Part shown: one piece after another, positions 25,277-33,999 of the stretch
How the letters are laid out: each line of letters opens with the position of its first letter
Position numbering within the stretch: position 1 is the first letter of the stretch
NCBI GenBank assembly: GCA_016125035.1
Contig: WGMN01000004.1
Location: 30,432-94,431, forward strand
Source of the DNA: Pseudomonadota bacterium
GTDB lineage: Bacteria; Pseudomonadota; Alphaproteobacteria; UBA2136; UBA6156
Length of the DNA stretch: 64,000 nucleotides
Direction of reading: 5' to 3'
Notes under the pieces: generated by a model
Database searches by the model: none
What the model was told of the DNA's origin: nothing
Seen by the model: the letters and a program-made list of their open reading frames with translations, nothing else
Program-made: the position numbers and the translations under genes

Positions 25277-27514
25277 ATGGATGTGGGTGGCGACGAGCTG
25301 AACGAGATCCTGGAAGAGTTCTTTACCGAGGCGGATGAGAATTTAGATACGCTGGAACAGGACCTTATCCAGCTTGAAGCGTTGGCTGACGGTGGTGAAA
25401 CCGACCGCGAGACGGTGGACCGTATCTTCCGCATGTTGCACACGTTGAAGGGTGGGGCTGGGTTCTTAGGGCTTGAAAAGATTGCTAAACTTGCCCATGG
25501 CGGGGAGAACTTGCTGGACGAAGTGCGCAACGACCGGGTGAATGTGACCAAGCCGGTGATGGATGCGTTGCTGCAAACGACTGATTTGTTGAAGGAATTG
25601 TTGGGTTACCAGAAGCGGCGCGAGGACGATGCGGGGGTGGATACCGCGCCATTGCGTGCCGTTTTGGAAGCGTTGGCGAGTGGAAAAGGGGCGGCAATAA
25701 GCGGCGAAACGCTGCCGCAAGCGGCAAAAGAGGCACCTGTTGTGGCCCCGCAGGCGGCCGCGCCGCTGCAACAAGCGGCGGAAAGCGGCAAAGCGCTGCC
25801 GCAGACGCCCGGCGCGATCAGCCTGGACGATGTGTTGAACGACCCCGAGTTGGCCCCCGAACGCGACAAGGATGCTGCCGGAGCCGCGGCGGCAAAGCCC
25901 GCACTAAAAGAAGCCGCGCCGGCGGTGGTGGCTGCGGCCGGTGCCAATGCCGATTTGCTGGCCAGTGTGCTGAACGACCCGACCCTGGCGCCCGAGCGCG
26001 ACAAAGAGGCTGGAGGCAGTGCCGCCCCGGCTGCCGCACCTGCGGTGCCCGCGGCACCGGCGGCGGCGCCCGCGGCGGTGCCCGCCGGGGCGATGGCGCG
26101 CGAGGTGCCCGAACAGCGCAAGAGCGATGACCGCAGGCAGGGCGGGGATGACCGTCGCCAAGGTGGGCGGCGCGGCGAGGATGGCGGCAATGAGACCATT
26201 CGTGTGGAAACCAGCCGCCTGGACAAGGTGATGAACCTGGTGGGCGAGCTGGTGTTGGCGCGCAATACCTTTATGCGCCAGCTGAACCTGCCCGAAGTGA
26301 AGCGGGTGGTTGAGACGCTTGATAACGCGCCGATGATCTACGGCACCATGGAGCAGTTCAGCCGCGTGACGCAGGATTTGCAGATGAGCGTGCTCTCGAC
26401 CCGCATGCAGCCGATCAAGAAGGTGTTCGACAAGATTCCGCGCCAGGTGCGTGAGCTGAAGACCCAGCTGAAGAAGGAAGTGAACCTGATTATTGAAGGT
26501 GAGATGACCGAGGTGGACAAGAGCCTGGTGGAGGAATTGGCCGACCCGATGGTGCACATGATACGCAATGCGCTGGACCACGGCCTGGAAGGCCCGGAAG
26601 AGCGCAGCGCCGCCGGCAAGCACGTGGAAGGCACCCTGGTGGTGCGCGCTTTTTACGAGGGCAACAACGTGGTGATCCAGGTGCAGGAGGATGGCCGGGG
26701 GATTGACCCGGTGCGCATCCGCAAGGCTGCCGTGGGCAAGGGCATTGTGAGCGAAGCGGTGGCTGCGGCGATGAGCGACGATGAGGCGATCCGGCTGATT
26801 ATGGCGCCGGGTTTTTCCACCGCCGAGAAGATCACCGATGTGTCGGGCCGCGGGGTGGGCATGGACGTGGTGAACACCAAGGTGATGAACCTGCAAGGCA
26901 GCATTGAGGTGAGCAGCGAGTTGGGCATGGGGACCTGCTTTAGCATTTACATGCCGCTGACCCTGGCGATTGTGAACGCGCTGATCGTGGGGGCCAGCGA
27001 CGAAGGCTTTGCCATACCCATTGGCGATATCTCGGAAGTGATCAAGTACCAGACGGCGAATATCCACCGTGTGAACGACCAGGATGTGATTGAACTGCGC
27101 GGCGAACCGTTGCCGTTGTTCTACCTTGGTAAGTTGACCAAGCACGGCATGGTGCGCGGCTACAACGCGCCTGCGCGTGGCAAGCCGCAGGCGCCGATTG
27201 AACCCACCGAAAGCCTGAGCCTGGATGATCTGGAAAAGGTGGTGGCGCTGAACCAGCAGGCGGTGGCGGCGCCCAAGAGTGCCAAGGGTGCAGACCGTGC
27301 CTTTATTGTGGTGGTGCGTGAAGCCGGCAGTGCCATGGGGCTGGTGGTGGACGCGCTGCTGGGCCAGGAGGAAGTGGTGATCAAGCCGGTGACCAATGCG
27401 TTTGAGTTCAACAAAGCGATCTCTGGCGCCACCATTACCGGCGACGGCAAGGTGCATATGATCTTGGATGTGCCGTTTTTGATGAAGGACATGGCCGTGA
27501 CGGCCAGCGCCTAG
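25277..27514 (+). CDS. cheA: Chemotaxis sensor histidine kinase CheA
   Basis: CheA takes receptor signals and phosphorylates CheY and CheB. The HPt domain has the phospho-His in MLHTLKGGAGFLGLEK (about H55). An Ala/Pro linker follows with a duplicated VLNDPxLAPERDK unit and DDRRQGGDDRRQGG. The dimerisation helices, the ATP-binding domain (MIRNALDHGLEGPEE, DGRGIDPVR, GRGVGMDVVNTKV) and a CheW-like C-terminus come next. I prefer ATG 25277 to GTG 25271. The recognisable P2 domain seems missing, its place taken by linker that contains two copies of a dispersed repeat. Confidence 0.96.
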   Translation: MDVGGDELNEILEEFFTEADENLDTLEQDLIQLEALADGGETDRETVDRIFRMLHTLKGGAGFLGLEKIAKLAHGGENLLDEVRNDRVNVTKPVMDALLQTTDLLKELLGYQKRREDDAGVDTAPLRAVLEALASGKGAAISGETLPQAAKEAPVVAPQAAAPLQQAAESGKALPQTPGAISLDDVLNDPELAPERDKDAAGAAAAKPALKEAAPAVVAAAGANADLLASVLNDPTLAPERDKEAGGSAAPAAAPAVPAAPAAAPAAVPAGAMAREVPEQRKSDDRRQGGDDRRQGGRRGEDGGNETIRVETSRLDKVMNLVGELVLARNTFMRQLNLPEVKRVVETLDNAPMIYGTMEQFSRVTQDLQMSVLSTRMQPIKKVFDKIPRQVRELKTQLKKEVNLIIEGEMTEVDKSLVEELADPMVHMIRNALDHGLEGPEERSAAGKHVEGTLVVRAFYEGNNVVIQVQEDGRGIDPVRIRKAAVGKGIVSEAVAAAMSDDEAIRLIMAPGFSTAEKITDVSGRGVGMDVVNTKVMNLQGSIEVSSELGMGTCFSIYMPLTLAIVNALIVGASDEGFAIPIGDISEVIKYQTANIHRVNDQDVIELRGEPLPLFYLGKLTKHGMVRGYNAPARGKPQAPIEPTESLSLDDLEKVVALNQQAVAAPKSAKGADRAFIVVVREAGSAMGLVVDALLGQEEVVIKPVTNAFEFNKAISGATITGDGKVHMILDVPFLMKDMAVTASA
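25691..25804. repeat. Two GCGGCGAAACGCTGC-type elements in the cheA linker
   Basis: Copies at 25691-25730 (GCGGCAATAAGCGGCGAAAC…) and 25765-25804 (…GAAAGCGGCAAAGCGCTGCC) are imperfect palindromes. They encode the linker peptides SGETLPQAA and SGKALPQ, also found in FliK. Confidence 0.65.
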
Positions 27515-27533
27515 AACGCACAAGGGGGGCACC

Positions 27534-28193
27534 ATGGCGGGGTTGATGCAGGTACGGTTGGGGCGCGCGCCGCATGGCGGCGATGGCTCGCCGATATTGA
27601 TGCTCTCGCTTAACTTTTTGCTGCTGGCGTTCTTCATCCTTTTAAACAGCCTGGCCACGCGCGAGAGCGAGCATGCCCGCGACGTGCTGGCGCAGGTGCG
27701 TGAAGGTTATGACATTAAAGGCCCCGCCACCGACCTGCAGCATGCCACCGCGCCGTGGGTGCCCAAGGACCGTTGGCAGGACAGCGTGGGCGCGCGGGTG
27801 CAGGGGCTGGTGGTTAACCGGCTGCATTTGCAGACCGTGCCGCTGGAGGTGGATGCCCAGCGGCTGGTGATGACCCTGCCCAGCGCCGCGTTGTTTGCAG
27901 GCGGCAAGTTGGTGCAGCCCGAGTTGGTGCGCAACCTGAAGGCGGCGGCGGGCAATGACGCCAAAGTGAGTTGGGAGATACAAGGCAGCCTGAATGATGG
28001 AAGCCTGGCCGCCAACGCCGCCGCCCTGGCCGCCGAAGTGGGGCTGGTGGGTATGCGCGATGGCGCGGACGGCGTGCGCATAACCTTTGTGCCGGGGGCC
28101 GAGACCGCGCCCGGAGCGGGGACAAGTTTGCAAAACCTGGGCCTGCAAGGCGGCGCCACGGAGATAAGGGGCGAAGCAGATGGGCAGCCCTGA
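27534..28193 (+). CDS. MotB-like membrane protein without peptidoglycan-binding domain
   Basis: The 219-residue protein has one N-terminal membrane helix (ILMLSLNFLLLAFFILLNSLA), placed and shaped as in MotB/ExbD-type proteins, then a soluble mixed alpha/beta domain. The acidic residue that carries protons in MotB is not seen in the helix, and there is no OmpA-like domain. It follows cheA by 19 bases and overlaps a second such gene. It is probably a flagellar-motor accessory; function is inferred. Confidence 0.55.
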   Translation: MAGLMQVRLGRAPHGGDGSPILMLSLNFLLLAFFILLNSLATRESEHARDVLAQVREGYDIKGPATDLQHATAPWVPKDRWQDSVGARVQGLVVNRLHLQTVPLEVDAQRLVMTLPSAALFAGGKLVQPELVRNLKAAAGNDAKVSWEIQGSLNDGSLAANAAALAAEVGLVGMRDGADGVRITFVPGAETAPGAGTSLQNLGLQGGATEIRGEADGQP

Positions 28194-28827
28194 AGCCGCG
28201 CCGCCCGCCACCGCGCTGTGGCAGGAGCTTGATGCCCCCAAGGCCGCGCCGCGCCGTGCGGCGTGGTTGTTTAGCTTTGTGGATCTGACCGGGATCCTGG
28301 TGGGCTTTTTTGTGCTGGTTTATTCCACCCAGGTGATTGATTTAGGCGCGTGGCACCGCCTCTCGGGCGGGTTCCGCGCCGCGTTTAACCCGGAGACGGC
28401 GGTTATCCCCGTTATACCTGCCGGCCAGGCCAACGGTGTGGCGGTGGTGGCGGTGCAGCGTGATGTGCTGCCCTACCTGGACAGCCTGTTGCGCAACCGG
28501 CTGAAAGGCGACCAGGTGTGGGACGCGTTGGCCGGGCGCGAGGACAAGGCGGCGGATGAGATGCTCTACACCGTGCCGGCCGCGTTGTGGACTTTGGACC
28601 GCGCCGCGCAGCAGGCCGCCTGGCAGCGTTTGGGTGCGGTGACCCGTGCGTGGAAAAACGACGTGGCCGTGCGCGTGAGTGTGGGCGAGCCCGCGCGCCT
28701 GCGCGACGGCGCCCGCGTGGCTGCAATTGCGGCAGCGGATTTGGCCGGAGTGGGCAATAAGGCGGTGCTGGGGGAGGTGGTTGGTGCTAAGATGGACGCC
28801 ATTGAATTGGTGATTAAGGGGAACTAG
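28180..28827 (+). CDS. Second MotB-like membrane protein, with membrane Asp
   Basis: A single membrane helix, FSFVDLTGILVGFFVLVYST, has an Asp where MotB/PomB carry the proton-binding Asp. The periplasmic part (about 165 residues) ends in a domain with AVRVSVGEPARLRDGARVAAIA, which faintly resembles the last part of OmpA-like folds but lacks the peptidoglycan-binding motif. It overlaps the previous gene by 14 bases and abuts the next. No motA gene lies nearby. Confidence 0.55.
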   Translation: MGSPEAAPPATALWQELDAPKAAPRRAAWLFSFVDLTGILVGFFVLVYSTQVIDLGAWHRLSGGFRAAFNPETAVIPVIPAGQANGVAVVAVQRDVLPYLDSLLRNRLKGDQVWDALAGREDKAADEMLYTVPAALWTLDRAAQQAAWQRLGAVTRAWKNDVAVRVSVGEPARLRDGARVAAIAAADLAGVGNKAVLGEVVGAKMDAIELVIKGN

Positions 28828-31548
28828 TTGAAACGCCTGCTGGGATTGTGCGCGCTGGGTTTGGCCATGGCGGCCAATGCCCTTGCGCACGTGAGCGTGG
28901 ACACCGCCGCAGGTAAAGTGGTGGTGAAGGTGGATGCGCCCCGCCTGGTGGCCTGGCAGCCCGACCACGACCACATGGTGATTTTGGCAGACGGTACCGG
29001 GGATGTTGAGATTGAAGGGCTGCCCACCACCTGGCAGGGGGATTATGTTTATCAGAACGGCATGCACGGGATTTCCCTTAAAGGGCAGATGGGCGGCTGG
29101 AGCGTGCTGCAGCAGGGCAACCAGTGGCTGGTGCGCGAGGGAGAACCGGCGCAAAAGAAAGTAGGCGCGCTGTTGCTGAAAGATGGTTGGCGCGTGGATG
29201 GCAAGGCGGTGGCGCGTCGGCAGATTGATCTGGACGGCAAGAGCTGGGTGGTGGCCACTGTGCCCAGCCCGGAATATGTGGACGGCAGCGTGGTGGGCGC
29301 GGTGAAGGCCGGCACCTTGCCCGGCGGGGGAAGCGAGGTATCTGCCAAGGTTGAGGGGGGAACCACGGGGGGAGAGAGTGATGTTTCCAAGATAACCGTG
29401 GTGAAGAAGCCCGCCGCCGAAGGCATGGCCCCGGTGAGTGTGGGGCAGATGCTGGCGAAGTTGGAGCCGGCATCCGGTGATGTGCAAAAAGTTGCACCTA
29501 AGTTGGAGGCTCCGGCAGGTGTGGTGAGTGCCGCCGTGGTGCAAGGCGATGAAGGTAAAGTGGCTACTCACGGTGCGGAAGCGATTGCCGCCACCCCCAC
29601 CCCCAAGGCCGAAGGTGAAGCGGTGATGCAGGCTTATCCGGTGGGGGAAGTGGACGGCATTTATGTGCCCGGCACGTTGGTGAGCGTGACCGTGCCGGCG
29701 GATATTCTGCGCGGCGGAGAAACCCATGGCGCCCGCGCGCAGGTGCCGCCGGTGAGCGAAGAAGAGGTGGATGGCGCGGTGGTGGAGCAGTTGTTCCCCG
29801 CGCGGGAAGGTGATTACACCACCGCGTTGAGCGAGCGCATGCATGCGGTGGCGGAGGCTTCCACCACCGGGATGGCGCGCGATGCCAAGCGCGACCTGGT
29901 GGCTTTTTACCTGGCGTGGCAGCGCCCGCAGGAAGCCATTGGGGTGATGCAAACCATGGACAAGCGCGAGGATGGTTTGCCCGCCGATGGCGTGGCGCGC
30001 CTTTATTGGGGATTGGCGCAGTTGGCTATGCATCAGGAGGGGACCGCGCACGCCTTTGACCAGGGAGGAGCGTTGGCGCCGCACGCCCAGTTATGGAGGG
30101 CGGTGGCCGCCGCCGAGCGGGAAGATTATGGTGTGGCGTTGAAGGAGTGGCCCCGTCAGCGGGGCATTTTGCCGCAGTACCCGGATTATTTGCGGGCGTT
30201 TGCCCAGCAGGCGCAGGCGACCTCGCTGGTGATGGTGGGCGACAAGAAGGTGGCGGGCAAGGTGGTGGACACGCTGGTGAGCCAGTATCCGGTGGGGCAG
30301 GCGCCCGCGGCGCTGGTGCGGTTGCAGGGGTTGGTGCGCATGGGCACGCCGGATGAGCGTGAAGGGTTGAATGACCTGGCCAGTGCGGCGGAGGCCACCA
30401 AAGTGGACCCGGTGACCGCCTACCGTGCCAAGTTTGAGTTTGTGCGCATGTTGGCGCAGCGGCATGAGATCTCTGACGCGCAGGAGAAGAACTACCTGGA
30501 GCAGTTGTGGTTGGATTGGCGCGGCGACGGCCTGGAGCGTGATGTGCTGGGTGTGCTGGCCGATTTGTACGAGAAGGCCGGTGAACCGCGCGAGGCGCTG
30601 GAGCGCTGGCAGACGCTGGTGCGCGCCTACCCGAACATACCCGACCTGAATGCGGTGACCGACCGCATGACCCAGGCATTTGTGGATGTTTTTGACCCCG
30701 AGAACCCGCGCAGCTATGACACGTTGACGTACCTGGGGCTTTATTATGATTTCCGTGAACTGGTGCCCAACGATGTGCGCGGTGACAGCGTGCAGGAAGC
30801 TGTGGCGAAGATGTTGGCCGACAACACGTTGTGGGCGCGCGCCGCCCCCATTTTGGAGCAGCAGCTGGCCTACCGCCCGCTGGACCGGGCGGCGCAGGGG
30901 CGCTTGGCGTTGTTGCTGGCCGAGGTTTACCGCCGCGAGGGCCGTGCCGGCGATGCGCTGAAGTTGCTGGATAAATGGGAGAAGGTGGCCAGCGGAACCG
31001 ACCAGCAGCGGGCATGGAAATTGGCACAGGCCGAAGCGTTGATGGATTTGGGCCACTACGACAGTGCCAAGCGCGCGCTGCAAGGCGTGGAAGGCAGCCA
31101 GGCGTTGCAGCTGCGCGTGGATGCCGATTGGCAGCTGAAGAACTGGAGCGGCGCGGCGGACGGGTTGAAACAGGCGCTGGACGGGGTGACGGATGAGATG
31201 TTGGCCAAGGACAGTGAGGCGCAGCTGGACCTGTTCCGCCTGGCTTATGCCTATGGCCAGATGAAGGATGGCGATGCGCTGGAGAAATTGCAGGCGCGTT
31301 ATGAGAAAGCGTTGGCAGGTTTGCCCAAATTGGCAGACGGCGTAAACGCGGTGGCCGCCGGGACAGGTATTGCCAGCACCGAAGGTGGGGGCGTGATGGC
31401 GCCGCTGACCGGCGCACTGGCGGACATTAACAGCCTGACCGACCAGGTGAACGCGTTGCGTGCCCAGCGCAAGAAGGTGCTGGAAGAGCGCGAGGATTAT
31501 GACAACAAGATGAAGTATATGGAGCTGTTGCCGCCGCCGGTGATTTAG
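28828..31548 (+). CDS. Large secreted TPR-like repeat protein
   Basis: The 906-residue product has a cleavable signal peptide (LLGLCALGLAMAANALAHV). A beta-rich N-terminal domain (about residues 20-165), a low-complexity stretch, and a long alpha-solenoid with TPR-like helical pairs (LYEKAGEPREALERWQTLVRAYP, LALLLAEVYRREGRAGDALKLL) follow. A short coiled coil ends the protein. It starts with TTG directly after the second MotB-like gene, so the three probably form one unit for an extracytoplasmic, perhaps motor- or stator-linked, complex. Confidence 0.7.
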   Translation: MKRLLGLCALGLAMAANALAHVSVDTAAGKVVVKVDAPRLVAWQPDHDHMVILADGTGDVEIEGLPTTWQGDYVYQNGMHGISLKGQMGGWSVLQQGNQWLVREGEPAQKKVGALLLKDGWRVDGKAVARRQIDLDGKSWVVATVPSPEYVDGSVVGAVKAGTLPGGGSEVSAKVEGGTTGGESDVSKITVVKKPAAEGMAPVSVGQMLAKLEPASGDVQKVAPKLEAPAGVVSAAVVQGDEGKVATHGAEAIAATPTPKAEGEAVMQAYPVGEVDGIYVPGTLVSVTVPADILRGGETHGARAQVPPVSEEEVDGAVVEQLFPAREGDYTTALSERMHAVAEASTTGMARDAKRDLVAFYLAWQRPQEAIGVMQTMDKREDGLPADGVARLYWGLAQLAMHQEGTAHAFDQGGALAPHAQLWRAVAAAEREDYGVALKEWPRQRGILPQYPDYLRAFAQQAQATSLVMVGDKKVAGKVVDTLVSQYPVGQAPAALVRLQGLVRMGTPDEREGLNDLASAAEATKVDPVTAYRAKFEFVRMLAQRHEISDAQEKNYLEQLWLDWRGDGLERDVLGVLADLYEKAGEPREALERWQTLVRAYPNIPDLNAVTDRMTQAFVDVFDPENPRSYDTLTYLGLYYDFRELVPNDVRGDSVQEAVAKMLADNTLWARAAPILEQQLAYRPLDRAAQGRLALLLAEVYRREGRAGDALKLLDKWEKVASGTDQQRAWKLAQAEALMDLGHYDSAKRALQGVEGSQALQLRVDADWQLKNWSGAADGLKQALDGVTDEMLAKDSEAQLDLFRLAYAYGQMKDGDALEKLQARYEKALAGLPKLADGVNAVAAGTGIASTEGGGVMAPLTGALADINSLTDQVNALRAQRKKVLEEREDYDNKMKYMELLPPPVI

Positions 31549-31577
31549 GGGCTAGGGGCTGGGGACTAGGGACTAGG
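31548..31577 (+). repeat. GGGACTA heptamer tract between the TPR gene and the S23 gene
   Basis: From the last base of the TPR stop TAG, the units read GGGGCTA, GGGGCTG, GGGACTA, GGGACTA, GG. Seventeen bases later the S23-family gene starts. Confidence 0.85.
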
Positions 31578-31593
31578 AAGAAAGGGGAGGAAA

Positions 31594-31899
31594 GTGAAGT
31601 ATAATCAGCTTGAGGTTTATAAGAAGGCGTTTACTCTGGCTTTAGAGATCCATACCCTGGCGGAGGTTTGGCCGCAGAAGGAACAAATGAGGGGGCTTGC
31701 CGATCAGATACGGCGGGCAAGTAAGGGGATTTGCGCCAATATTGCGGAAGGACTGGGAAGAACGGGAGATGCGGAGCAAAAACGCTTTTTGAATATGGCG
31801 GCTGGTTCTGCGTCTGAAGTTGAGGTGTGGTTGGAGTTTGCGGTGGCGTTAAAATACATCTCTCCTGAAGACGGAAAAAGAATGGCGGAAGCTTACTGA
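31594..31899 (+). CDS. S23-type four-helix-bundle protein, truncated by an in-frame TGA
   Basis: The 101-residue product (MKYNQLEVYKKAFTLALEI…GLADQIRRASKGICANIAEG…ALKYISPEDGKRM) matches the S23/23S-rRNA-intervening-sequence (bAvd-like) family, small four-helix bundles that form pentamers in known cases. The GTG start has AGGGGAGG just upstream. The TGA at 31897 lies in frame before EIGRMLGGLMKRRAQV, the expected C-terminal helix, ending at 31950. The last helix is therefore cut off unless the stop is read through. It is richer in A+T than its neighbours and lies between convergent gene ends. Confidence 0.85.
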   Translation: MKYNQLEVYKKAFTLALEIHTLAEVWPQKEQMRGLADQIRRASKGICANIAEGLGRTGDAEQKRFLNMAAGSASEVEVWLEFAVALKYISPEDGKRMAEAY

Positions 31900-31960
31900 G
31901 AAATTGGGCGCATGTTGGGAGGTTTGATGAAACGGCGCGCCCAGGTATAGGGCTTAGTTC

Positions 31961-32497
31961 TTACCCCCATTCCTCTTCTCTTATTGTGAAGCGCAGGAGC
32001 GCTTCTTTGTTTTTGGTGATGCCGATGCGCGGGGTTGTTTGGATGGAAGCCGGTGGTGGTGCGGGGTGGGCGAAGAGGCGTAAGGGCGAGGTTTCATCTG
32101 TGATGTTGAGCCCGTAGTGCTCTTTGGTGATTTGCAGCGTGCGGCAGAGTTTGCCGGGGCCGTGGAGGGCCGGAGTATGTGGTGGGAAGCCTTGGCGGGG
32201 CAGGATGCCGCGCAGCAGCACTGAGCCATGGGCGGTGACGATATCCATGCCGACGTAGGCGCGCATGGGGTGAATATAAAGTGTGCCCGGGCCCATGCGC
32301 AGCGCGCAGGTGGCGGGGGTGGGGCCGCGGGCGCTGTGCGCGGCGGGGTCATTCTGCGCGTGGTAGGCTTCGGCTTCCACGATCAGGCCGGAGAGGGTGG
32401 TGCTGTTTGGCAGGGTGTGGGTGAGTTCTTGCCCGAGCAGGGCGGGGGCGACGACTTCGGGTGGGCGGTTGAAGAAGGAGAGGGGGAGGAAGGGCAT
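31961..32497 (-). CDS. mpg: 3-methyladenine DNA glycosylase (AAG/MPG family)
   Basis: The enzyme removes alkylated purines from DNA. The 178-residue protein shows the family features ALLGQELTHTLP, GLIVEAEAYHAQNDPAAHSARGPTP (the catalytic Glu in EAEAY), GPGTLYIHPMRAYVGMDIVT and GPGKLCRTLQITKEHYGLNI. It is somewhat short but complete. It interrupts the flagellar region between the TPR gene and fliP, together with the S23 gene and a 78-nt repeat. Confidence 0.92.
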   Translation of the reverse strand: MPFLPLSFFNRPPEVVAPALLGQELTHTLPNSTTLSGLIVEAEAYHAQNDPAAHSARGPTPATCALRMGPGTLYIHPMRAYVGMDIVTAHGSVLLRGILPRQGFPPHTPALHGPGKLCRTLQITKEHYGLNITDETSPLRLFAHPAPPPASIQTTPRIGITKNKEALLRFTIREEEWG

Positions 32498-32536
32498 GGG
32501 TTTAGGATCCTCTTAAGCTATGCCTTATAAGGTGAG

Positions 32537-32614
32537 GGCTTGTCCCGGACAGGGGATGGGTGCCCCGGAAAACGTGAAGGACGTTTTCCGACCCATCCAC
32601 CTTCCGGGATGACA
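32537..32614. repeat. 78-nt palindromic element, copy 2
   Basis: Same length and ends as the copy at 13469-13546. Relative to that copy, C to T is matched by G to A across one stem position, and T to C by A to G across another. The loop and one bulge base also differ. It lies between the mpg start and the fliP stop. Confidence 0.9.
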
Positions 32615-32675
32615 GCCGCGCCGGCGTGGGTTTGGGTGAGCCATTTAAAGGTAGGCGTAATAGATAAAGGCCATT

Positions 32676-33458
32676 TCACAAAGGGGGTTGGAAGGAGGCG
32701 ATGAGGGTGCCGGTGAGCAGGTACCAGCCGTTGACCAGCACGAAGAAGATGACCTTGAAGGGCAGCGCCACGGTGACAGGGGGGAGCATCATCATCCCCA
32801 TGCTCATGAGGATGCTGGCCACCGCGAGGTCTATCACCAGGAAGGGTAGGAAGATGAGGAAGCCGATCTCGAACGCGCGGCGGAGTTCGGAGATCATGAA
32901 GGCGGGGATGAGGGCTTGCAGCGGCACGTTGATTTGCTCCGGCTTGATTTTGGGCCCCGGCAGCACCACGGCTTTGCGCTCGGCCGGTTGCAGCAGCGAG
33001 ATGAAGAGGTCGAGGTCTTGCGGGCGGACGTTGGCGAGCATGAAGCGCGAGAAGGGGCGGGTGGTGCGGTCCCAAGCTTGTTGCTCGGTGATTTGCTGGT
33101 TGAGGTAGGGGGCCACGCCCTGTTGGTAGGACTGCGTGAAGGTGGGAGCCATGATGAAGCTGGTGAGAAACAGCGCCAGGCCCACCATCACCGCGTTGGG
33201 GGGAGAGGATTGCAGCCCCAGCGCGCTGCGCAAAAACGAGAAGACGATGATGATGCGTGTGAAGCTGGTGACCATGAGCAGCAGGCTGGGTGCCACCGAC
33301 AGCACCGTGACCAGGGTGATGAGTTGGAACAGGCGTTGCGAGCTGAGGAGGTCGGACCCGATGTTGAGGTTGAGCGGCCCGGCGCTTTGCGCCATGGCCA
33401 GTGCCGGCAGCAGGGTGAGGAGGGCAAGGGCGGGAAGGAGGCGGGAGAGTTTGGTCAT
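32676..33458 (-). CDS. fliP: Flagellar export gate protein FliP
   Basis: FliP forms the core of the export gate. The 260-residue protein has a signal peptide (LPALALLTLLPALAMAQ), then the FliP signatures MVTSFTRIIIVFSFLRSALG and AFMISELRRAFEIGFLIFLPF, and a last membrane helix with LPFKVIFFVLVNGW. It is the last gene of a four-gene minus-strand set with start/stop overlaps. Confidence 0.96.
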   Translation of the reverse strand: MTKLSRLLPALALLTLLPALAMAQSAGPLNLNIGSDLLSSQRLFQLITLVTVLSVAPSLLLMVTSFTRIIIVFSFLRSALGLQSSPPNAVMVGLALFLTSFIMAPTFTQSYQQGVAPYLNQQITEQQAWDRTTRPFSRFMLANVRPQDLDLFISLLQPAERKAVVLPGPKIKPEQINVPLQALIPAFMISELRRAFEIGFLIFLPFLVIDLAVASILMSMGMMMLPPVTVALPFKVIFFVLVNGWYLLTGTLIASFQPPL

Positions 33459-33754
33459 GCCGAGTTCTTTTTGGTTTTTGGCTTGTTGCCGCTGCCGGGC
33501 AGGGTGGCCAGCAGTGTAGCGTTTTGTGCGGTGGTGGCAATGAGGTGTTGGCTGCCTTTGACCTGCACAAGGTGCAGTGTGGTTTGGGCGTTGAGGGGGA
33601 GTTTTTCAACCAGTTGCATCTGCCCCGGTGCGCGCCGTGCGGGCAGCTTGAGGCCCAGGCCGTAATGGCGCACCACCCAGGCGGCGGTGAACAGCAGGCC
33701 GAGTGTGACCGCCAGGGCGGCGATGGCTTGCATGAGTTGCGGCAGCAGGGGCAT
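33455..33754 (-). CDS. fliO: Flagellar biosynthesis protein FliO
   Basis: FliO is a small FliP assembly factor. The 99-residue protein has an N-terminal membrane helix (AIAALAVTLGLLFTAAWVV) and a basic cytoplasmic domain with MQLVEKLPLNAQTTLHLVQVKG, typical of FliO. It overlaps fliP by 4 bases (ATGA) and the upstream ORF by one base. Confidence 0.88.
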   Translation of the reverse strand: MPLLPQLMQAIAALAVTLGLLFTAAWVVRHYGLGLKLPARRAPGQMQLVEKLPLNAQTTLHLVQVKGSQHLIATTAQNATLLATLPGSGNKPKTKKNSA

Positions 33755-33999
33755 TAGTATTGTCTCCTGTAAGATTTAAGGGCCTGGGATTTGGCGCGCA
33801 GCTGGGCCAGCTCTTCCCCGGTGGCGTTTTTGGCTTTGGTGAGGATGGCGATGGTGGCTTCGAGCTCGGCCAGCAGGGAGGGGAGCTCTTCCGGTGGCAG
33901 TGATTGCGGCAGGATGGAGGCGAGTTGCCCCACCGCGCGGGCGAAGGCCGGGTGGTTAGGGTTTTGCAGGATTTCCAGCAGCGGGGCGTGGGTGCTCAT
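33754..33999 (-). CDS. Hypothetical helical protein, 81 residues
   Basis: The small soluble protein is predicted all-helical (LPSLLAELEATIAILTKAKNA), with an Arg/Tyr-rich end. It sits between the flhB-like gene and fliO with ATGA overlaps on both sides, so it is co-translated with flagellar export genes. It may be a FliT-like chaperone or a short switch/export accessory. I do not recognise it. Confidence 0.6.
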   Translation of the reverse strand: MSTHAPLLEILQNPNHPAFARAVGQLASILPQSLPPEELPSLLAELEATIAILTKAKNATGEELAQLRAKSQALKSYRRQY

